A stretch of DNA of 64,000 nt, taken from positions 5,210 through 69,209 of the forward strand of contig JAYSGB010000020.1 in NCBI GenBank assembly GCA_041913045.1, given 5' to 3'. The position numbers and the translations under genes are program-made. The stretch comes from CAMLOF01 sp041913045. GTDB taxonomy: Bacteria; Pseudomonadota; Gammaproteobacteria; Burkholderiales; Burkholderiaceae_C. The first letter of the stretch is position 1. Each line of letters opens with the position of its first letter. Shown here piece by piece: positions 1 through 9,224 of the stretch. The notes under the pieces were generated by a model. That model was given only the letters and a program-made list of their open reading frames with translations. It was not told the DNA's origin and did not search any database.

Positions 1-654
1 AAGCGCCTTGTGCATGGCCTTGATGGCCGAAATTCGCTGGGCCGAAAAGCCCCGGCGGCGCAAGCCCTCAAAGTTCATGGAGCGCCCGGCAGCAGGCTGC
101 CCCTGCGCCATCACGAAGGGCGGCACATCGGCGAACAGCAGCGAACACATCGCCGTCATGGCGTGCGCGCCAATGCGCACAAACTGGTGCACCACCGTGA
201 ACCCGCCCAGGATGACCCAATCCCCCACCTCCACGTGCCCCGCCAGCTGTGCGTTATTCGCAAAGATGGTGTTGTTGCCCACGATGCAATCGTGAGCCAG
301 ATGGGTGTAAGCCATCATCCAGTTGTCGTTGCCCAGGCGCGTCACGCCCCCGCCCTGCACCGTGCCGATGTGGTACGTGCTGTATTCTCGGATGGTGTTG
401 CGGTCGCCGATGATCAACTCGCACGGCTCGCCCGCGTACTTCTTGTCCTGGTTGTCCGAACCCAGCGACACGAACTGGTAGACGCGGTTGTCGCGACCGA
501 TGGTGGTGTGCCCCTCAATCACGCAATGAGGGCCGATGCGCGTGCCCGCCCCCACCTTCACATGGGGGCCGACCACCGTGTAGGGGCCAATGCTGACGCC
601 GCTGTCAAGCTCGGCCTTCGGGTCCACCAACGCGGTGGGATGGATGTCCGTCAT
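1..654 (-). CDS. lpxA: UDP-N-acetylglucosamine acyltransferase LpxA (partial, 3' end outside window)
   Basis: First enzyme of lipid A synthesis; moves an R-3-hydroxyacyl chain from acyl carrier protein to the 3-OH of UDP-GlcNAc in the cytoplasm. The 218 visible residues start MTDIHPTALVDPKAEL and show hexapeptide repeats of the left-handed beta helix (IGPYTVVGPHV, IGPHCVIEGHTTIG). The family usually has about 260 residues, so roughly 45 C-terminal residues lie beyond position 1. The catalytic-type histidine is in the segment MMAYTHLAHDCIVGNN. The gene starts 16 bases after the fabZ stop and is the last visible member of the cluster running down from rpsB. lpxB would be expected next, outside the window. 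Confidence 0.96.
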   Translation of the reverse strand, partial: MTDIHPTALVDPKAELDSGVSIGPYTVVGPHVKVGAGTRIGPHCVIEGHTTIGRDNRVYQFVSLGSDNQDKKYAGEPCELIIGDRNTIREYSTYHIGTVQGGGVTRLGNDNWMMAYTHLAHDCIVGNNTIFANNAQLAGHVEVGDWVILGGFTVVHQFVRIGAHAMTAMCSLLFADVPPFVMAQGQPAAGRSMNFEGLRRRGFSAQRISAIKAMHKAL

Positions 655-670
655 GCGGCGACTCCTGCAC

Positions 671-1111
671 TCAGGCGATGGTGCGCATGGTACACATCAG
701 CTCGGCTTCGCAAGCCACTTCGTCACCAACACGGGTCACGCCCTTGAACTTGAAGATGCCAGCCTTCATGCGCTCCAGCGTCACGTCCATCACCAACTGG
801 TCACCGGGCTCCACAGGGCGCTTGAAGCGCGCGCCATCAATGCCTGCGAAGTAATAGACGGTCTTGTCGTCGGGCGTGACGCCCAAGGTGTCGAACGCCA
901 GCAGGGCTGCCGTCTGTGCCATGGCTTCGAGCATCAGCACACCCGGAAACACCGGACGGTGCGGAAAGTGCCCAGTGAACTGCGGCTCGTTCATGCTCAC
1001 GTTCTTCAGCGCCTTGATGGACTTGCCTTTTTCGACCTCCAGCACCCGATCCACCAGCAGGAAGGGGTAACGGTGAGGCAGTTGTTTGAGAATCTGGTGA
1101 ATGTCCATCAT
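671..1111 (-). CDS. fabZ: 3-hydroxyacyl-[ACP] dehydratase FabZ
   Basis: Dehydrates 3-hydroxyacyl-ACP to trans-2-enoyl-ACP in fatty acid elongation, drawing on the same hydroxyacyl pool as LpxA and LpxD. The 146-residue hot-dog-fold protein shows LPHRYPFLLVDRV near residues 11-23, the catalytic His48 in TGHFPHRPVFPG, and Glu62 in LMLEAMAQ. Length is normal for the family. Two consecutive ATG codons are available (1111 and 1108). The first overlaps the lpxD stop codon, so the pair is translationally coupled. Fatty acid and lipid A synthesis are balanced in many bacteria at this step, and the shared operon fits that. Confidence 0.97.
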   Translation of the reverse strand: MMDIHQILKQLPHRYPFLLVDRVLEVEKGKSIKALKNVSMNEPQFTGHFPHRPVFPGVLMLEAMAQTAALLAFDTLGVTPDDKTVYYFAGIDGARFKRPVEPGDQLVMDVTLERMKAGIFKFKGVTRVGDEVACEAELMCTMRTIA

Positions 1112-2139
1112 GATCTGTTTTCCAAAGCTTTGATGCGTTGACGCAGGGTATGCAACTGGCGCAGCGTCGCCGCGTTCTTTTCCCACTGCGAATTGTCGTC
1201 TATCGGGAACACACCGCTGTACTGGCCCGGCTGGTGAATGGATCGCATGACCACCGATGCAGCTGAAATATGCACGTGATCGGCCAGGCTGAGGTGACCC
1301 AGCACTACCGCGCCGCCGCCTATGGTGCAGTGCGCGCCAATGCGCGCGCTGCCCGCCACGCCCACGCAACCTGCCATGGCGGTATGCCGCCCCACGTGCA
1401 CGTTGTGACCGATCTGGATGAGATTGTCGAGTTTGACACCGTCTTCGAGCACCGTGTCGTCCAGCGCGCCACGGTCGATGCAGCAGTTCGCACCGATCTC
1501 CACGTTGTTGCCGATGCGTACTGCACCCAGTTGCTCGATCTTGATCCACTCGCCTTGGTGCGGAGCGAAGCCGAAACCATCGGCACCGATGACCACGCCA
1601 GCGTGGACGATGCAGCGCTCACCGATTGAACAATCCCGTCCGACAACGACGCCCGGCGCCAGCCGGGTATCGGCACCAATACGGGCACGGTGTTCCAGCA
1701 CAGCGTGGGCGCCGATGCGCGCACCCCTGCCCACCACCACACCGGCCTCGATCACGGCGAAGGGTCCGACATCCACGCCGGCCTCCAGATGCGCCCCCGG
1801 ATCAACGTGGGCAGTCGGATGCACGGCTGGTGCAGCACGCCCTTCCTGTGAATCACGCTGCACGCGCCACCACTGGGTCAGGCGCGCGAAATACAGATAA
1901 GGGTCGGGCGTTTCAATGCAGGCCCCCCTCAAGATGGCTTGCTGCACCAGCGCCGGGGGAACGATCAGCGCGCCCGCTCGGGTCTCAGCAATCCTGGAGG
2001 CGTAGCGGGCCTGCGCCACAAACGACAGCGCATTTGGCTCGGCCGTTTCCAGCGGAGCCAGCCGGGCCACAGCCATGCTCCCCTCACCATGCAAAACGCC
2101 GCCCAAGGCGGCGTGGATATCACTCAGCGTGATGGTCAC
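1108..2139 (-). CDS. lpxD: UDP-3-O-(3-hydroxyacyl)glucosamine N-acyltransferase LpxD
   Basis: Third lipid A enzyme; adds the second hydroxyacyl chain to the 2-amino group of the glucosamine intermediate. The 343-residue product has an N-terminal uridine-binding region (MTITLSDIHAALGG, then LSFVAQARYA). A long left-handed beta helix of hexapeptide repeats follows, with the active-site histidine in LIQIGHNVHVG, and a C-terminal helix ends RLHTLRQRIKALENRS. The start codon is GTG at 2139; no ATG lies nearby in frame and family N-termini match it. The stop overlaps the fabZ start. It lies between the outer-membrane chaperone gene and fabZ, as in most Proteobacteria. Confidence 0.96.
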   Translation of the reverse strand: MTITLSDIHAALGGVLHGEGSMAVARLAPLETAEPNALSFVAQARYASRIAETRAGALIVPPALVQQAILRGACIETPDPYLYFARLTQWWRVQRDSQEGRAAPAVHPTAHVDPGAHLEAGVDVGPFAVIEAGVVVGRGARIGAHAVLEHRARIGADTRLAPGVVVGRDCSIGERCIVHAGVVIGADGFGFAPHQGEWIKIEQLGAVRIGNNVEIGANCCIDRGALDDTVLEDGVKLDNLIQIGHNVHVGRHTAMAGCVGVAGSARIGAHCTIGGGAVVLGHLSLADHVHISAASVVMRSIHQPGQYSGVFPIDDNSQWEKNAATLRQLHTLRQRIKALENRS

Positions 2140-2155
2140 GAAACGGTCCCGGCCA

Positions 2156-2677
2156 TCACTTGGCGGCGTTGTTCAGGCCGCTGAGCACCTTGTCGGTGAT
2201 GTCGTGCTTGGGGTTGATGTAGACCGCCTCCTGGATGATCAGGTCGTATTTCTCGGCCTCGGCCACCTGACGGATCACGCGGTTGGCGCGCTCCAGCACT
2301 TGTTGCAATTCTTCGTTCTTGCGCAGGTTCAGGTCCTCCTGAAACTCTCGGCTCTTGCGCTGGAACTCACGGTCCATGTCCACCAGTTGGCGCTGGCGGG
2401 TGGTGCGCTGGTTCTCCGACAGGGTGGGAGACTCCTTCTCCAGCTTGTCCGAAGCCGCCTTGAGCTGGCCGCGCAAGGTCTCCACCTCGCGCTCACGGCG
2501 GGAGAACTCCTGCTCCAGCTTGGTCTGCGCAGCCTTGGCGGCAGAAGACTCGCGGAAGATGCGGTCGGTGTTGACGAAACCGATCTTGAAATCCTGTGCA
2601 GCCGAAGCCAGGGTAGCGCAACCAAATGCCACAGCTACAAGAGCCTGGCGGAAAAACATACGTTGAATCGATTTCAT
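2156..2677 (-). CDS. skp: Periplasmic chaperone Skp/OmpH
   Basis: Periplasmic holdase that keeps unfolded outer-membrane proteins soluble until BamA inserts them. The 173 residues begin with a signal peptide (basic start, hydrophobic stretch about 10-25, likely cleavage after ATLASA). The mature start QDFKIGFVNTDRIF is typical of the family. It is followed by a long charged heptad region (residues 45-130) that forms the coiled-coil tentacles, and closes with a return strand around YDLIIQEAVYINPK. Its ATG shares one base with the bamA stop codon, so it is coupled to bamA. It may also be annotated ompH. Confidence 0.95.
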   Translation of the reverse strand: MKSIQRMFFRQALVAVAFGCATLASAAQDFKIGFVNTDRIFRESSAAKAAQTKLEQEFSRREREVETLRGQLKAASDKLEKESPTLSENQRTTRQRQLVDMDREFQRKSREFQEDLNLRKNEELQQVLERANRVIRQVAEAEKYDLIIQEAVYINPKHDITDKVLSGLNNAAK

Positions 2678-4998
2678 CAGAAAGAAGTCCCGATCTGGAA
2701 TTGAATGCTCTGCGTCTTGTCGTTGTCGAACTTGCGCACCGGACGAGCGTACGCGATTCTAAGCGGGCCCACCGGCGAAATCCAACTGATACCTATGCCG
2801 ACCGACGCGCGCAGATCGCTGAGCTTGCTGGACTTGCTGTAGTCGTCGGACACGTTGCCCACGTCGAAGAAGCCGAACATGCGCAACGTACGGTCGTTGC
2901 CCGCGCCGGGGAACGGCGCGATGACCTCGGTGTTCAAGAGAATCTTCTTGGAACCACCGATGTAGGAGAGGGTGCCGGTGGAGTCACCCACCAGGGTGCT
3001 GCGCCCGCCCAGGGTGCCCGACTCGAAGCCGCGAACAGACCCCAAACCGCCACCGTAGAAGTTCTTGAACAACGGGAATGGCTTGCCACCCAGTCCCTTG
3101 CCCCACCCCAATTCGGCGTTAAACGCCAGCGTGAACTTCTTGTTCAGGGGAATGTACTGCTGGAACTGGTAGTTGGCCTTGGCGTAGCGTGTATCACCAG
3201 CCACGCCCAACTCGCCGTTCACACGCTGCAGGCGGCCTTGGGTGGGCACTAAGGCGCTGTCACGGCTGTCCCGTGCCCAGCCAACGGTCAGCGGAATCGA
3301 TGTGGAGGATGGGCCGAAGGTGTTGCTATAACCCTTGTATGCTTCTGGCAGCAGATTACCTTCCTCGATGCGCGTCTGCTCCACACCAGCACCGAAGTAG
3401 ACGGTATCAATCTCGGTGAAAGGCACGCCGAAACGGATACTCACACCCGGGGTAACCAGCTTGTAGTCACCCTCCTGAGCAGTTGTCGGGCGCGTCGTGC
3501 GGTAGTAAACATCAAGGCTGCGCGAAATACCGTCCGCCGTGAAGTAGGGGTCGGTGGTGCTCAGTACGATCTGCTTGTTGAAGTCACTGGTGTTGACGTT
3601 CAAGCCCAGGTAGTTACCCGTGCCAAAAACGTTCTCCTGCTGGATACCAGCCATCAACGAAAGTTTGTCGGATTGCGAATAGCCAGCGCCCAAGGTCAAG
3701 TTGCCCGTGGGCTTCTCCGCCACCTTCACGACCAGATCCACCTGATCAGGCGCATCGGGCACGTCCACCGTGTCGACCGCAACCTCGGTGAAGAAGCCCA
3801 GTCGGTCAACCCGATCACGCGACAGGCGGATGCGATCGCTGTCGTACCACGAAGACTCCAACTGACGGAACTCGCGGCGAATCACTTCGTCACGGGTGCG
3901 GTTGTTGCCTTCCACGTTGATCCGGCGAACATAGGCGCGGCGAGACGGTTGCGCACGCAGCACAAAGCCTACACGGGCATTGTCACGGTCAATCTCGGGC
4001 ACGGCCTCCACACGGGCAAACGCGTAACCAAAGCCGCCAAAGTAATCGGTAAAGGCCTTGGTGGTGTCCGCCACATCTTCGGCGTTATAGGCTTGACCGG
4101 GGCGGATCTTGATGAGCGATTTGAACTCATCTTCCTTGCCCAGATACTCGCCTTCGAGTTTCACGCCAGAGACGACGTAGCGTTGCCCCTCAGTGATGTT
4201 CACGGTAATCGACATATCGTCTTTGCCAGGCGCGATGGCCACCTGCGTCGAGTCGATGCGGAACTCCAGGAAGCCCCGGGCCAGGTAGTAAGAGCGCAAG
4301 GATTCCAGATCGGCGTTGAGCTTGGTACGGGAGTACTGGTCAGACTTCGTGTACCAGCTGAGCCAGCCGCCCGTGTCCAGGTCGAACAGATCGCGCAGAG
4401 TAGATTCGCTGAAGGCCTGGTTGCCGACGATCCGGATTTCCTTGATCTTGGCAACGTCACCTTCAGCCACGCTGAAGTTGATGTTGACGCGGTTGCGCTC
4501 AATGGGCGTGACGGTTGTGGTCACCTGCGCTGCGTACATGCTGCGGCTCAGGTACTGGCGTTTGAGCTCCTGCTCAGCCCTGTCAGCCAGCGCCTTGTCA
4601 AAAGGACGGCCTTCAGTCAGGCCCACGTCACGCAAAGCCTTGCGCAGCACCTCGTTGTCGAACTCCTTCACGCCTGAGAAGCTGACGTCGGCTACCGACG
4701 GACGCTCCTCAACGATCACCACAAGCACGTCGCCGGAAACCTCAAGCCGCACATCGGAGAACAGCCCCAGGCCGAACAGCGCGCGAATCGCTGCGGAGCC
4801 CTTTTCGTCACTGTACGTGTCGCCCACGCGCACAGGCATGGACGCGAACACCGTGCCCGGCTCCACCCGCTGCAACCCTTCGACGCGAATGTCGCGTACG
4901 GTAAAGGGGTCAACGGCCCAGGCGGGCAAGGCTGTCAAAAGGGTGGATACCAGCGCGCCCCAGGCCACACCGAGCTTACGGTTGTTGGAATGTTTCAT
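2677..4998 (-). CDS. bamA: Outer-membrane protein assembly factor BamA
   Basis: Central barrel of the BAM complex, which folds beta-barrel proteins into the outer membrane. The 773-residue precursor has a signal peptide ending near LLTALPAWA, then VDPFTVRDIRVEGLQRV, the start of POTRA domain 1. Five POTRA domains fill residues 30 to about 430. The Omp85 barrel follows, with the conserved lid motif GGGLGSVRGFESGTLGGR near residue 660 and the C-terminal aromatic signature ending QFQIGTSF. It lies between rseP and skp, the usual order. Length is slightly below the E. coli protein (810), within range for the class. Confidence 0.97.
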   Translation of the reverse strand: MKHSNNRKLGVAWGALVSTLLTALPAWAVDPFTVRDIRVEGLQRVEPGTVFASMPVRVGDTYSDEKGSAAIRALFGLGLFSDVRLEVSGDVLVVIVEERPSVADVSFSGVKEFDNEVLRKALRDVGLTEGRPFDKALADRAEQELKRQYLSRSMYAAQVTTTVTPIERNRVNINFSVAEGDVAKIKEIRIVGNQAFSESTLRDLFDLDTGGWLSWYTKSDQYSRTKLNADLESLRSYYLARGFLEFRIDSTQVAIAPGKDDMSITVNITEGQRYVVSGVKLEGEYLGKEDEFKSLIKIRPGQAYNAEDVADTTKAFTDYFGGFGYAFARVEAVPEIDRDNARVGFVLRAQPSRRAYVRRINVEGNNRTRDEVIRREFRQLESSWYDSDRIRLSRDRVDRLGFFTEVAVDTVDVPDAPDQVDLVVKVAEKPTGNLTLGAGYSQSDKLSLMAGIQQENVFGTGNYLGLNVNTSDFNKQIVLSTTDPYFTADGISRSLDVYYRTTRPTTAQEGDYKLVTPGVSIRFGVPFTEIDTVYFGAGVEQTRIEEGNLLPEAYKGYSNTFGPSSTSIPLTVGWARDSRDSALVPTQGRLQRVNGELGVAGDTRYAKANYQFQQYIPLNKKFTLAFNAELGWGKGLGGKPFPLFKNFYGGGLGSVRGFESGTLGGRSTLVGDSTGTLSYIGGSKKILLNTEVIAPFPGAGNDRTLRMFGFFDVGNVSDDYSKSSKLSDLRASVGIGISWISPVGPLRIAYARPVRKFDNDKTQSIQFQIGTSF

Positions 4999-5010
4999 GG
5001 ATACGGAAAT

Positions 5011-6378
5011 TCAGCCCAGCAAGCGGGCGACATCATTGAAAACGGCAAGCGACATGAGGGCAAGCAGTATGGCGATCCCGCCACGCTGCAAACGCTCCAT
5101 CCAGACGTCCGATACCGGACGGCCGGTCACTCCCTCCCAAAGATAATACATCAGGTGCCCACCATCCAGCACCGGCAGAGGGAGCAGGTTGAGCACGCCA
5201 AGGCTGACACTGATAAGAGCAAGAAACAGCAGATATGACGAAATGCCCAAGCTGGCGGACTTGCCCGCATAGTCCGCAATAGTCAAAGGCCCGCTGAGAT
5301 TCTTTAGAGATGCCTCACCCACGAGCATCTTGTACATCATCCGCAGCGTCAGCGCAGAGACTTCCCAGGTGCGCACAGCCCCCTTCCAAAGGCCTTCAAC
5401 GGGGTCTGCATACACCGTCACCATGTCTGGCGGAGCGCCTACAAACGCACCTATGCGCCCCACCCAGCCTTCGCCTTGGGGCTCTGCGCGTGGAGCCACG
5501 GCCACCTGAAGCACTTGGCCGCCACGCTCCAGCGTCCAGCGCTGCGGCTTGGAAACACCAGTCTGCGGGTTGACCGCCTGGCGAATCCGCACACGCAGCT
5601 GCTGGCCATCAGACACGGGTACATCGTCCACCGCCTTCACCAGATCGCCCTCGCGCAGACCCGCTGCCTGCGCAGCGCCATCAGGAAGCACCTGGCCAAT
5701 GACTGGCGCCGACCAAGGCGCCACAATGCCAATCCTCTGGAACAACTGGGCATCAGCGTCGTTCACCCCAAGTTCAGCCAGCGGAAGATTCACTTCGCGT
5801 CCAGCGCCCTGAGGCCCGTCAGCCACCCAGAGACGCATGTCCTGCTGCGACAAGGCCGCGCGTGTCAGACCCCAGCGAAGTTCCTCAAACGACTGTACTT
5901 CGACAGACTCTTCATCAGCGGCTGCCGCCCGCAACACCCACTCCCCTCCCCGCAATCCGGCCCGCTCGGCCAAAGACGCCGGAACAGGGCTGGAAAGCAC
6001 AGGCCGAGGCTCCTCCACGCCCATCCAGAAGACAAAGGCGTACAGCAGTACCGCCAAACCCAGGTTGGCAAGCGGCCCAGCCGCAACGATGGCCACCCGC
6101 GACCGCAGTGGCTGCGTGTTGAACGCCAGGTGCCGCAACGCTGGCGCGACGGGTGCCTCGCGCTCATCCAGCATGCGCACGTAACCGCCAAGCGGCAACA
6201 CAGCAACCACGAACTCCGTTCCACTTCGGGGTGACTGCCAACGCCAGAGCGGTTTGCCGAAACCGATGGAAAAGCGCAGCACCTTCACACCACAGGCAAC
6301 CGCCATGCGGTAGTGCCCGTATTCGTGAACCGCGATCAGCAGCCCCAAGGCCACCACGAACGCCACGACTGTCAACAT
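5011..6378 (-). CDS. rseP: Site-2 protease RseP
   Basis: Inner-membrane zinc metalloprotease that cleaves RseA-like anti-sigma factors within the membrane during envelope stress and also clears signal-peptide remnants. In the 455-residue protein the zinc motif HEYGH sits at residues 18-22 in the first membrane helix. The second metal site LPLPVLDGGHLMYY is near residue 400, and two PDZ-like regions lie between (for example VIGQVLPDGAAQAAGLREGD). Four membrane spans fit the S2P family. It lies 12 bases from bamA, the client machine whose failure triggers the pathway. No rseA or rpoE gene is in this window. Confidence 0.96.
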   Translation of the reverse strand: MLTVVAFVVALGLLIAVHEYGHYRMAVACGVKVLRFSIGFGKPLWRWQSPRSGTEFVVAVLPLGGYVRMLDEREAPVAPALRHLAFNTQPLRSRVAIVAAGPLANLGLAVLLYAFVFWMGVEEPRPVLSSPVPASLAERAGLRGGEWVLRAAAADEESVEVQSFEELRWGLTRAALSQQDMRLWVADGPQGAGREVNLPLAELGVNDADAQLFQRIGIVAPWSAPVIGQVLPDGAAQAAGLREGDLVKAVDDVPVSDGQQLRVRIRQAVNPQTGVSKPQRWTLERGGQVLQVAVAPRAEPQGEGWVGRIGAFVGAPPDMVTVYADPVEGLWKGAVRTWEVSALTLRMMYKMLVGEASLKNLSGPLTIADYAGKSASLGISSYLLFLALISVSLGVLNLLPLPVLDGGHLMYYLWEGVTGRPVSDVWMERLQRGGIAILLALMSLAVFNDVARLLG

Positions 6379-6388
6379 CTGTGTTTCC

Positions 6389-7597
6389 TCAACTTGCGCA
6401 ACGCGCTACCCAGGCGGATGCCGTGACCCGTGCCTGGGCGTCCACAGCCATGAGGTCCTCAAGGCTGTGAGGCTTGGAGGGCAGGAAGTCCTCCAGAGTT
6501 GCATGGTTGACCTGATGAATCTGGTCGAAGCGCAGGCGGCCTTCCAGGAAGGCCTGGACGGCCACCTCGTTTGCCGCGTTGAGCACCGCCGTAGTACCGG
6601 GCGCGGCGTTCAACGCATCCCATGCCAGTTGCAGGCCAGGGAAGCGATTTGCGTCGGGCGGCTCAAAGGTCAACGCACCCAAACGGGAGAAATCCAGCGC
6701 CTGGGCGCCCGACTCGATTCGACCCGGCCAACTCAACCCGTAGGCAATGGGCACCCGCATGTCAGGCGTGCCCAGTTGGGCCACCACCGAACGATCACGG
6801 AACTGCACCATCGAATGGATCACGCTTTGGGGGTGGATCACCACCTCGATGCGCTGTGGAGGCAGCCCGAACAGGTAACGCGCCTCGATCACCTCCAGCG
6901 CCTTGTTCATCATCGTTGCGGAATCGACGGATATCTTGCGCCCCATCACCCAGTTGGGGTGAGCGCAAGCTTCCTCAGGCGTGACTTGCGCCAAAGTGGA
7001 GGGATCGCGCTGTCTGAACGGGCCGCCTGAGGCGGTCAGAATGATCTTCTCTACCCGAGCGTCCCAGGAAGAGGCGTCTTCTGGCAGCGACTGGAAAACC
7101 GCCGAGTGTTCGCTGTCGATAGGTAGCAGTGTGGCGCCACCTACCCGCACTGCTTCGAGGAAAAAATCGCCGCCGACCACCAGGGCTTCCTTGTTGGCGA
7201 GCAGAAGCTTTTTGCCTGAACGGGCGGCCGCCAGGCAGGGGGCCAAGCCCGCAGCACCCACAATGGCGGCCATCACCGCGTCAACCTCGGTAGCCGACGC
7301 AACTTGACACAGCGCATCCTCGCCAGCGAGCGCCTCTGTCTTGAGACTCAGGCGTCGCAACCCTTCGCGAAGCGGCGCCAAATGCTCCGCCCCAATCACC
7401 GCATAAGCGGGTTGATGCCGCTCACACTGCCGCAGCAGCGCCTCCCACTGGTTGGCTGCGGTCAGCGCGAACACTTCGAACCTGTCGGGATGACGCTCGA
7501 GCACGTCAAGGGTATTGGTGCCAATCGAACCGGTCGAGCCGAGCACCGTCACCCGTTGGCGCGCTCCCTGTCGCTGGCCATGTGTGAAGGAATTCAT
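6389..7597 (-). CDS. dxr: 1-deoxy-D-xylulose 5-phosphate reductoisomerase Dxr/IspC
   Basis: Second, committed step of the MEP isoprenoid pathway: NADPH-dependent conversion of DXP to MEP. The 402-residue form carries the Rossmann motif RVTVLGSTGSIGTNTLDV near the N-terminus, the metal-site sequence LLPIDSEHSAVFQ, and the flexible-loop region NWVMGRKISVDSATMMNK. The ATG at 7597 is preferred; an in-frame GTG nine bases upstream (7606) would add three residues, and neither has a strong ribosome binding site. Its neighbour uppS uses the pathway's final products. ispD and ispF are also in this window, near 27-28 kb. Confidence 0.96.
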   Translation of the reverse strand: MNSFTHGQRQGARQRVTVLGSTGSIGTNTLDVLERHPDRFEVFALTAANQWEALLRQCERHQPAYAVIGAEHLAPLREGLRRLSLKTEALAGEDALCQVASATEVDAVMAAIVGAAGLAPCLAAARSGKKLLLANKEALVVGGDFFLEAVRVGGATLLPIDSEHSAVFQSLPEDASSWDARVEKIILTASGGPFRQRDPSTLAQVTPEEACAHPNWVMGRKISVDSATMMNKALEVIEARYLFGLPPQRIEVVIHPQSVIHSMVQFRDRSVVAQLGTPDMRVPIAYGLSWPGRIESGAQALDFSRLGALTFEPPDANRFPGLQLAWDALNAAPGTTAVLNAANEVAVQAFLEGRLRFDQIHQVNHATLEDFLPSKPHSLEDLMAVDAQARVTASAWVARCAS

Positions 7598-7616
7598 GCA
7601 AGACACCCGGAAACAA

Positions 7617-8438
7617 TCATTGATAGGACACCAGCATCATGGCCAGCGGCATCACCGGCAGCAGTGCATCCACCCGGTCCAGCACACCGCCGTGGCCGGG
7701 CAACAGCTGGCTGGAATCCTTGACACCAGCACTGCGCTTGACCAAGGACTCGATCAGATCACCCGCCACGCTCATGCAAGTGAGGAAAGCCACACCAAGC
7801 AAGAACAACACTGGCCCCATGGCCCACAGGCGAGCGTAAAGGCTGTCACCAGAACCCAGCCACAGCCAACCCAATGCCAACAAAAGGACGCCGACACCGC
7901 CGCTGTACGCCCCCTCCCAACTCTTGCCGGGGCTGATCGCCGGTGCCAGCTTGCGTTTGCCAAAAGCCTTGCCGCCAAAGTATGCCGCGATATCTGCCAT
8001 CCAGACCAGAAGCATCATGGACAACAGCATGCCTACACCCATGTAGCGGGCCTGCGCCATGGCCCACCAAGCCACGCCGATCAACACCAAACCAATGAGC
8101 AGACGGGGCACCCTGGGTACACCCGCCCAACCGGGTACGCCGCGCCGCAACATCCATGCGGTGAGCAGAACCCAAACAAGTGCAACGGCCTGCCAGAGCC
8201 ACGGCGTGGCCACATCGAGCCCCACCTGCCACCACATGGCCGCAAGAACAACACCCAAAGCCAGACCACAGACCCAGGCCAGCAGACCATGAACACCATT
8301 CAGGCGTGCCCATTCCCAGCCCGCACCAACGATCATCACAAGGGTCAAGGCACAGAATGGCTCGGGAGATGGATAAAACAACGCCGGCAGCAAAAACGCC
8401 AGCAACACCAGCGCAGTGATCACGCGTTGCTTGAGCAT
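7617..8438 (-). CDS. cdsA: Phosphatidate cytidylyltransferase CdsA
   Basis: Makes CDP-diacylglycerol from phosphatidic acid and CTP at the inner membrane, the precursor of all phospholipids including those made by PssA (42.4 kb). The 273-residue protein has about seven hydrophobic spans. It carries the family signature toward the C-terminus, LVKRSAGVKDSSQLLPGHGG followed by VLDRVDA, with the metal-binding aspartates. The 3' end of uppS overlaps its start by 19 bases, indicating coupled translation. The order uppS-cdsA-dxr is conserved in Proteobacteria. Confidence 0.95.
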   Translation of the reverse strand: MLKQRVITALVLLAFLLPALFYPSPEPFCALTLVMIVGAGWEWARLNGVHGLLAWVCGLALGVVLAAMWWQVGLDVATPWLWQAVALVWVLLTAWMLRRGVPGWAGVPRVPRLLIGLVLIGVAWWAMAQARYMGVGMLLSMMLLVWMADIAAYFGGKAFGKRKLAPAISPGKSWEGAYSGGVGVLLLALGWLWLGSGDSLYARLWAMGPVLFLLGVAFLTCMSVAGDLIESLVKRSAGVKDSSQLLPGHGGVLDRVDALLPVMPLAMMLVSYQ

Positions 8439-9190
8439 GCCTGGTCTCCCGGTGTTTCAGAGCAAGGCCCCTGCAGTTGTTCGGAAATGCGGCCAAAGCG
8501 ACGCTCACGTCCGCCATACCAGGCCAAAGCCCTGTCAAACTCCGCCTCATCAAAGTCCGGCCAGAGGCAACCCGAGAAATACAACTCGCTGTACGCCAAC
8601 TGCCAAAGCAGGAAGTTGCTGATGCGTACTTCACCCCCCGTGCGGATCAGAAGATCAGGGTCGGGCACGTGGGACAAGGAAAGAGCCCCCGCCAGAGAGT
8701 CCTCGGTGATTGGTTCACCACGGTCAGCCAGCTGGCGCGCCGCCTGGACAATATCCCAACGGCCGCCGTAGTTGAAGCATACGTTCAACGTCAGGCGCTG
8801 GTTGTTGGCCGTCTCTTGCTCCGCCTTGATCAACCCATCGCGAACTGCAGCAGACAAAACGCTGCGGTCACCTGGAAAGCACAGACGGACGCCCGCGTCG
8901 GACAAGGCTGGCACCTCACGGGCCAAAGCCTTGGCCAGAAGCCCCATCAAGCCGGACACCTCGTCGGCAGGACGCTTCCAGTTCTCAGAGGAGAAAGCGA
9001 AAACCGTCAGGACGCGGACACCTTTGTCGATGCTCCAGCGCACCGTCTGGCGCAAAGCCTCCACACCCTGGCGATGCCCTGCCAGACGGGGCAGAAACCT
9101 TTTTTTAGCCCACCGGCCGTTGCCATCCATGACGATGGCCACATGCCCTGGCACGGCCGAGGCGGGACTGTTCTTTGATGTCAAACCCAT
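8420..9190 (-). CDS. uppS: Undecaprenyl diphosphate synthase UppS
   Basis: Cis-prenyltransferase that elongates farnesyl diphosphate with eight isopentenyl units to C55 undecaprenyl diphosphate, the carrier for peptidoglycan and O-antigen. The 256 residues contain the catalytic P-loop aspartate motif HVAIVMDGNGRWAKKR near residues 16-31 and the conserved helix AGHRQGVEALR. FAFSSENWKRP near residue 65 and the C-terminal LIRTGGEVRISNFLLWQ are also family signatures. A 15-residue N-terminal tail before the conserved core is a little long but has no alternative start. It is cytoplasmic and overlaps cdsA. Confidence 0.96.
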   Translation of the reverse strand: MGLTSKNSPASAVPGHVAIVMDGNGRWAKKRFLPRLAGHRQGVEALRQTVRWSIDKGVRVLTVFAFSSENWKRPADEVSGLMGLLAKALAREVPALSDAGVRLCFPGDRSVLSAAVRDGLIKAEQETANNQRLTLNVCFNYGGRWDIVQAARQLADRGEPITEDSLAGALSLSHVPDPDLLIRTGGEVRISNFLLWQLAYSELYFSGCLWPDFDEAEFDRALAWYGGRERRFGRISEQLQGPCSETPGDQACSSNA

Positions 9191-9224
9191 GGAGTCCAGC
9201 CCCTGAGCACAGGCAAAGCCCGGC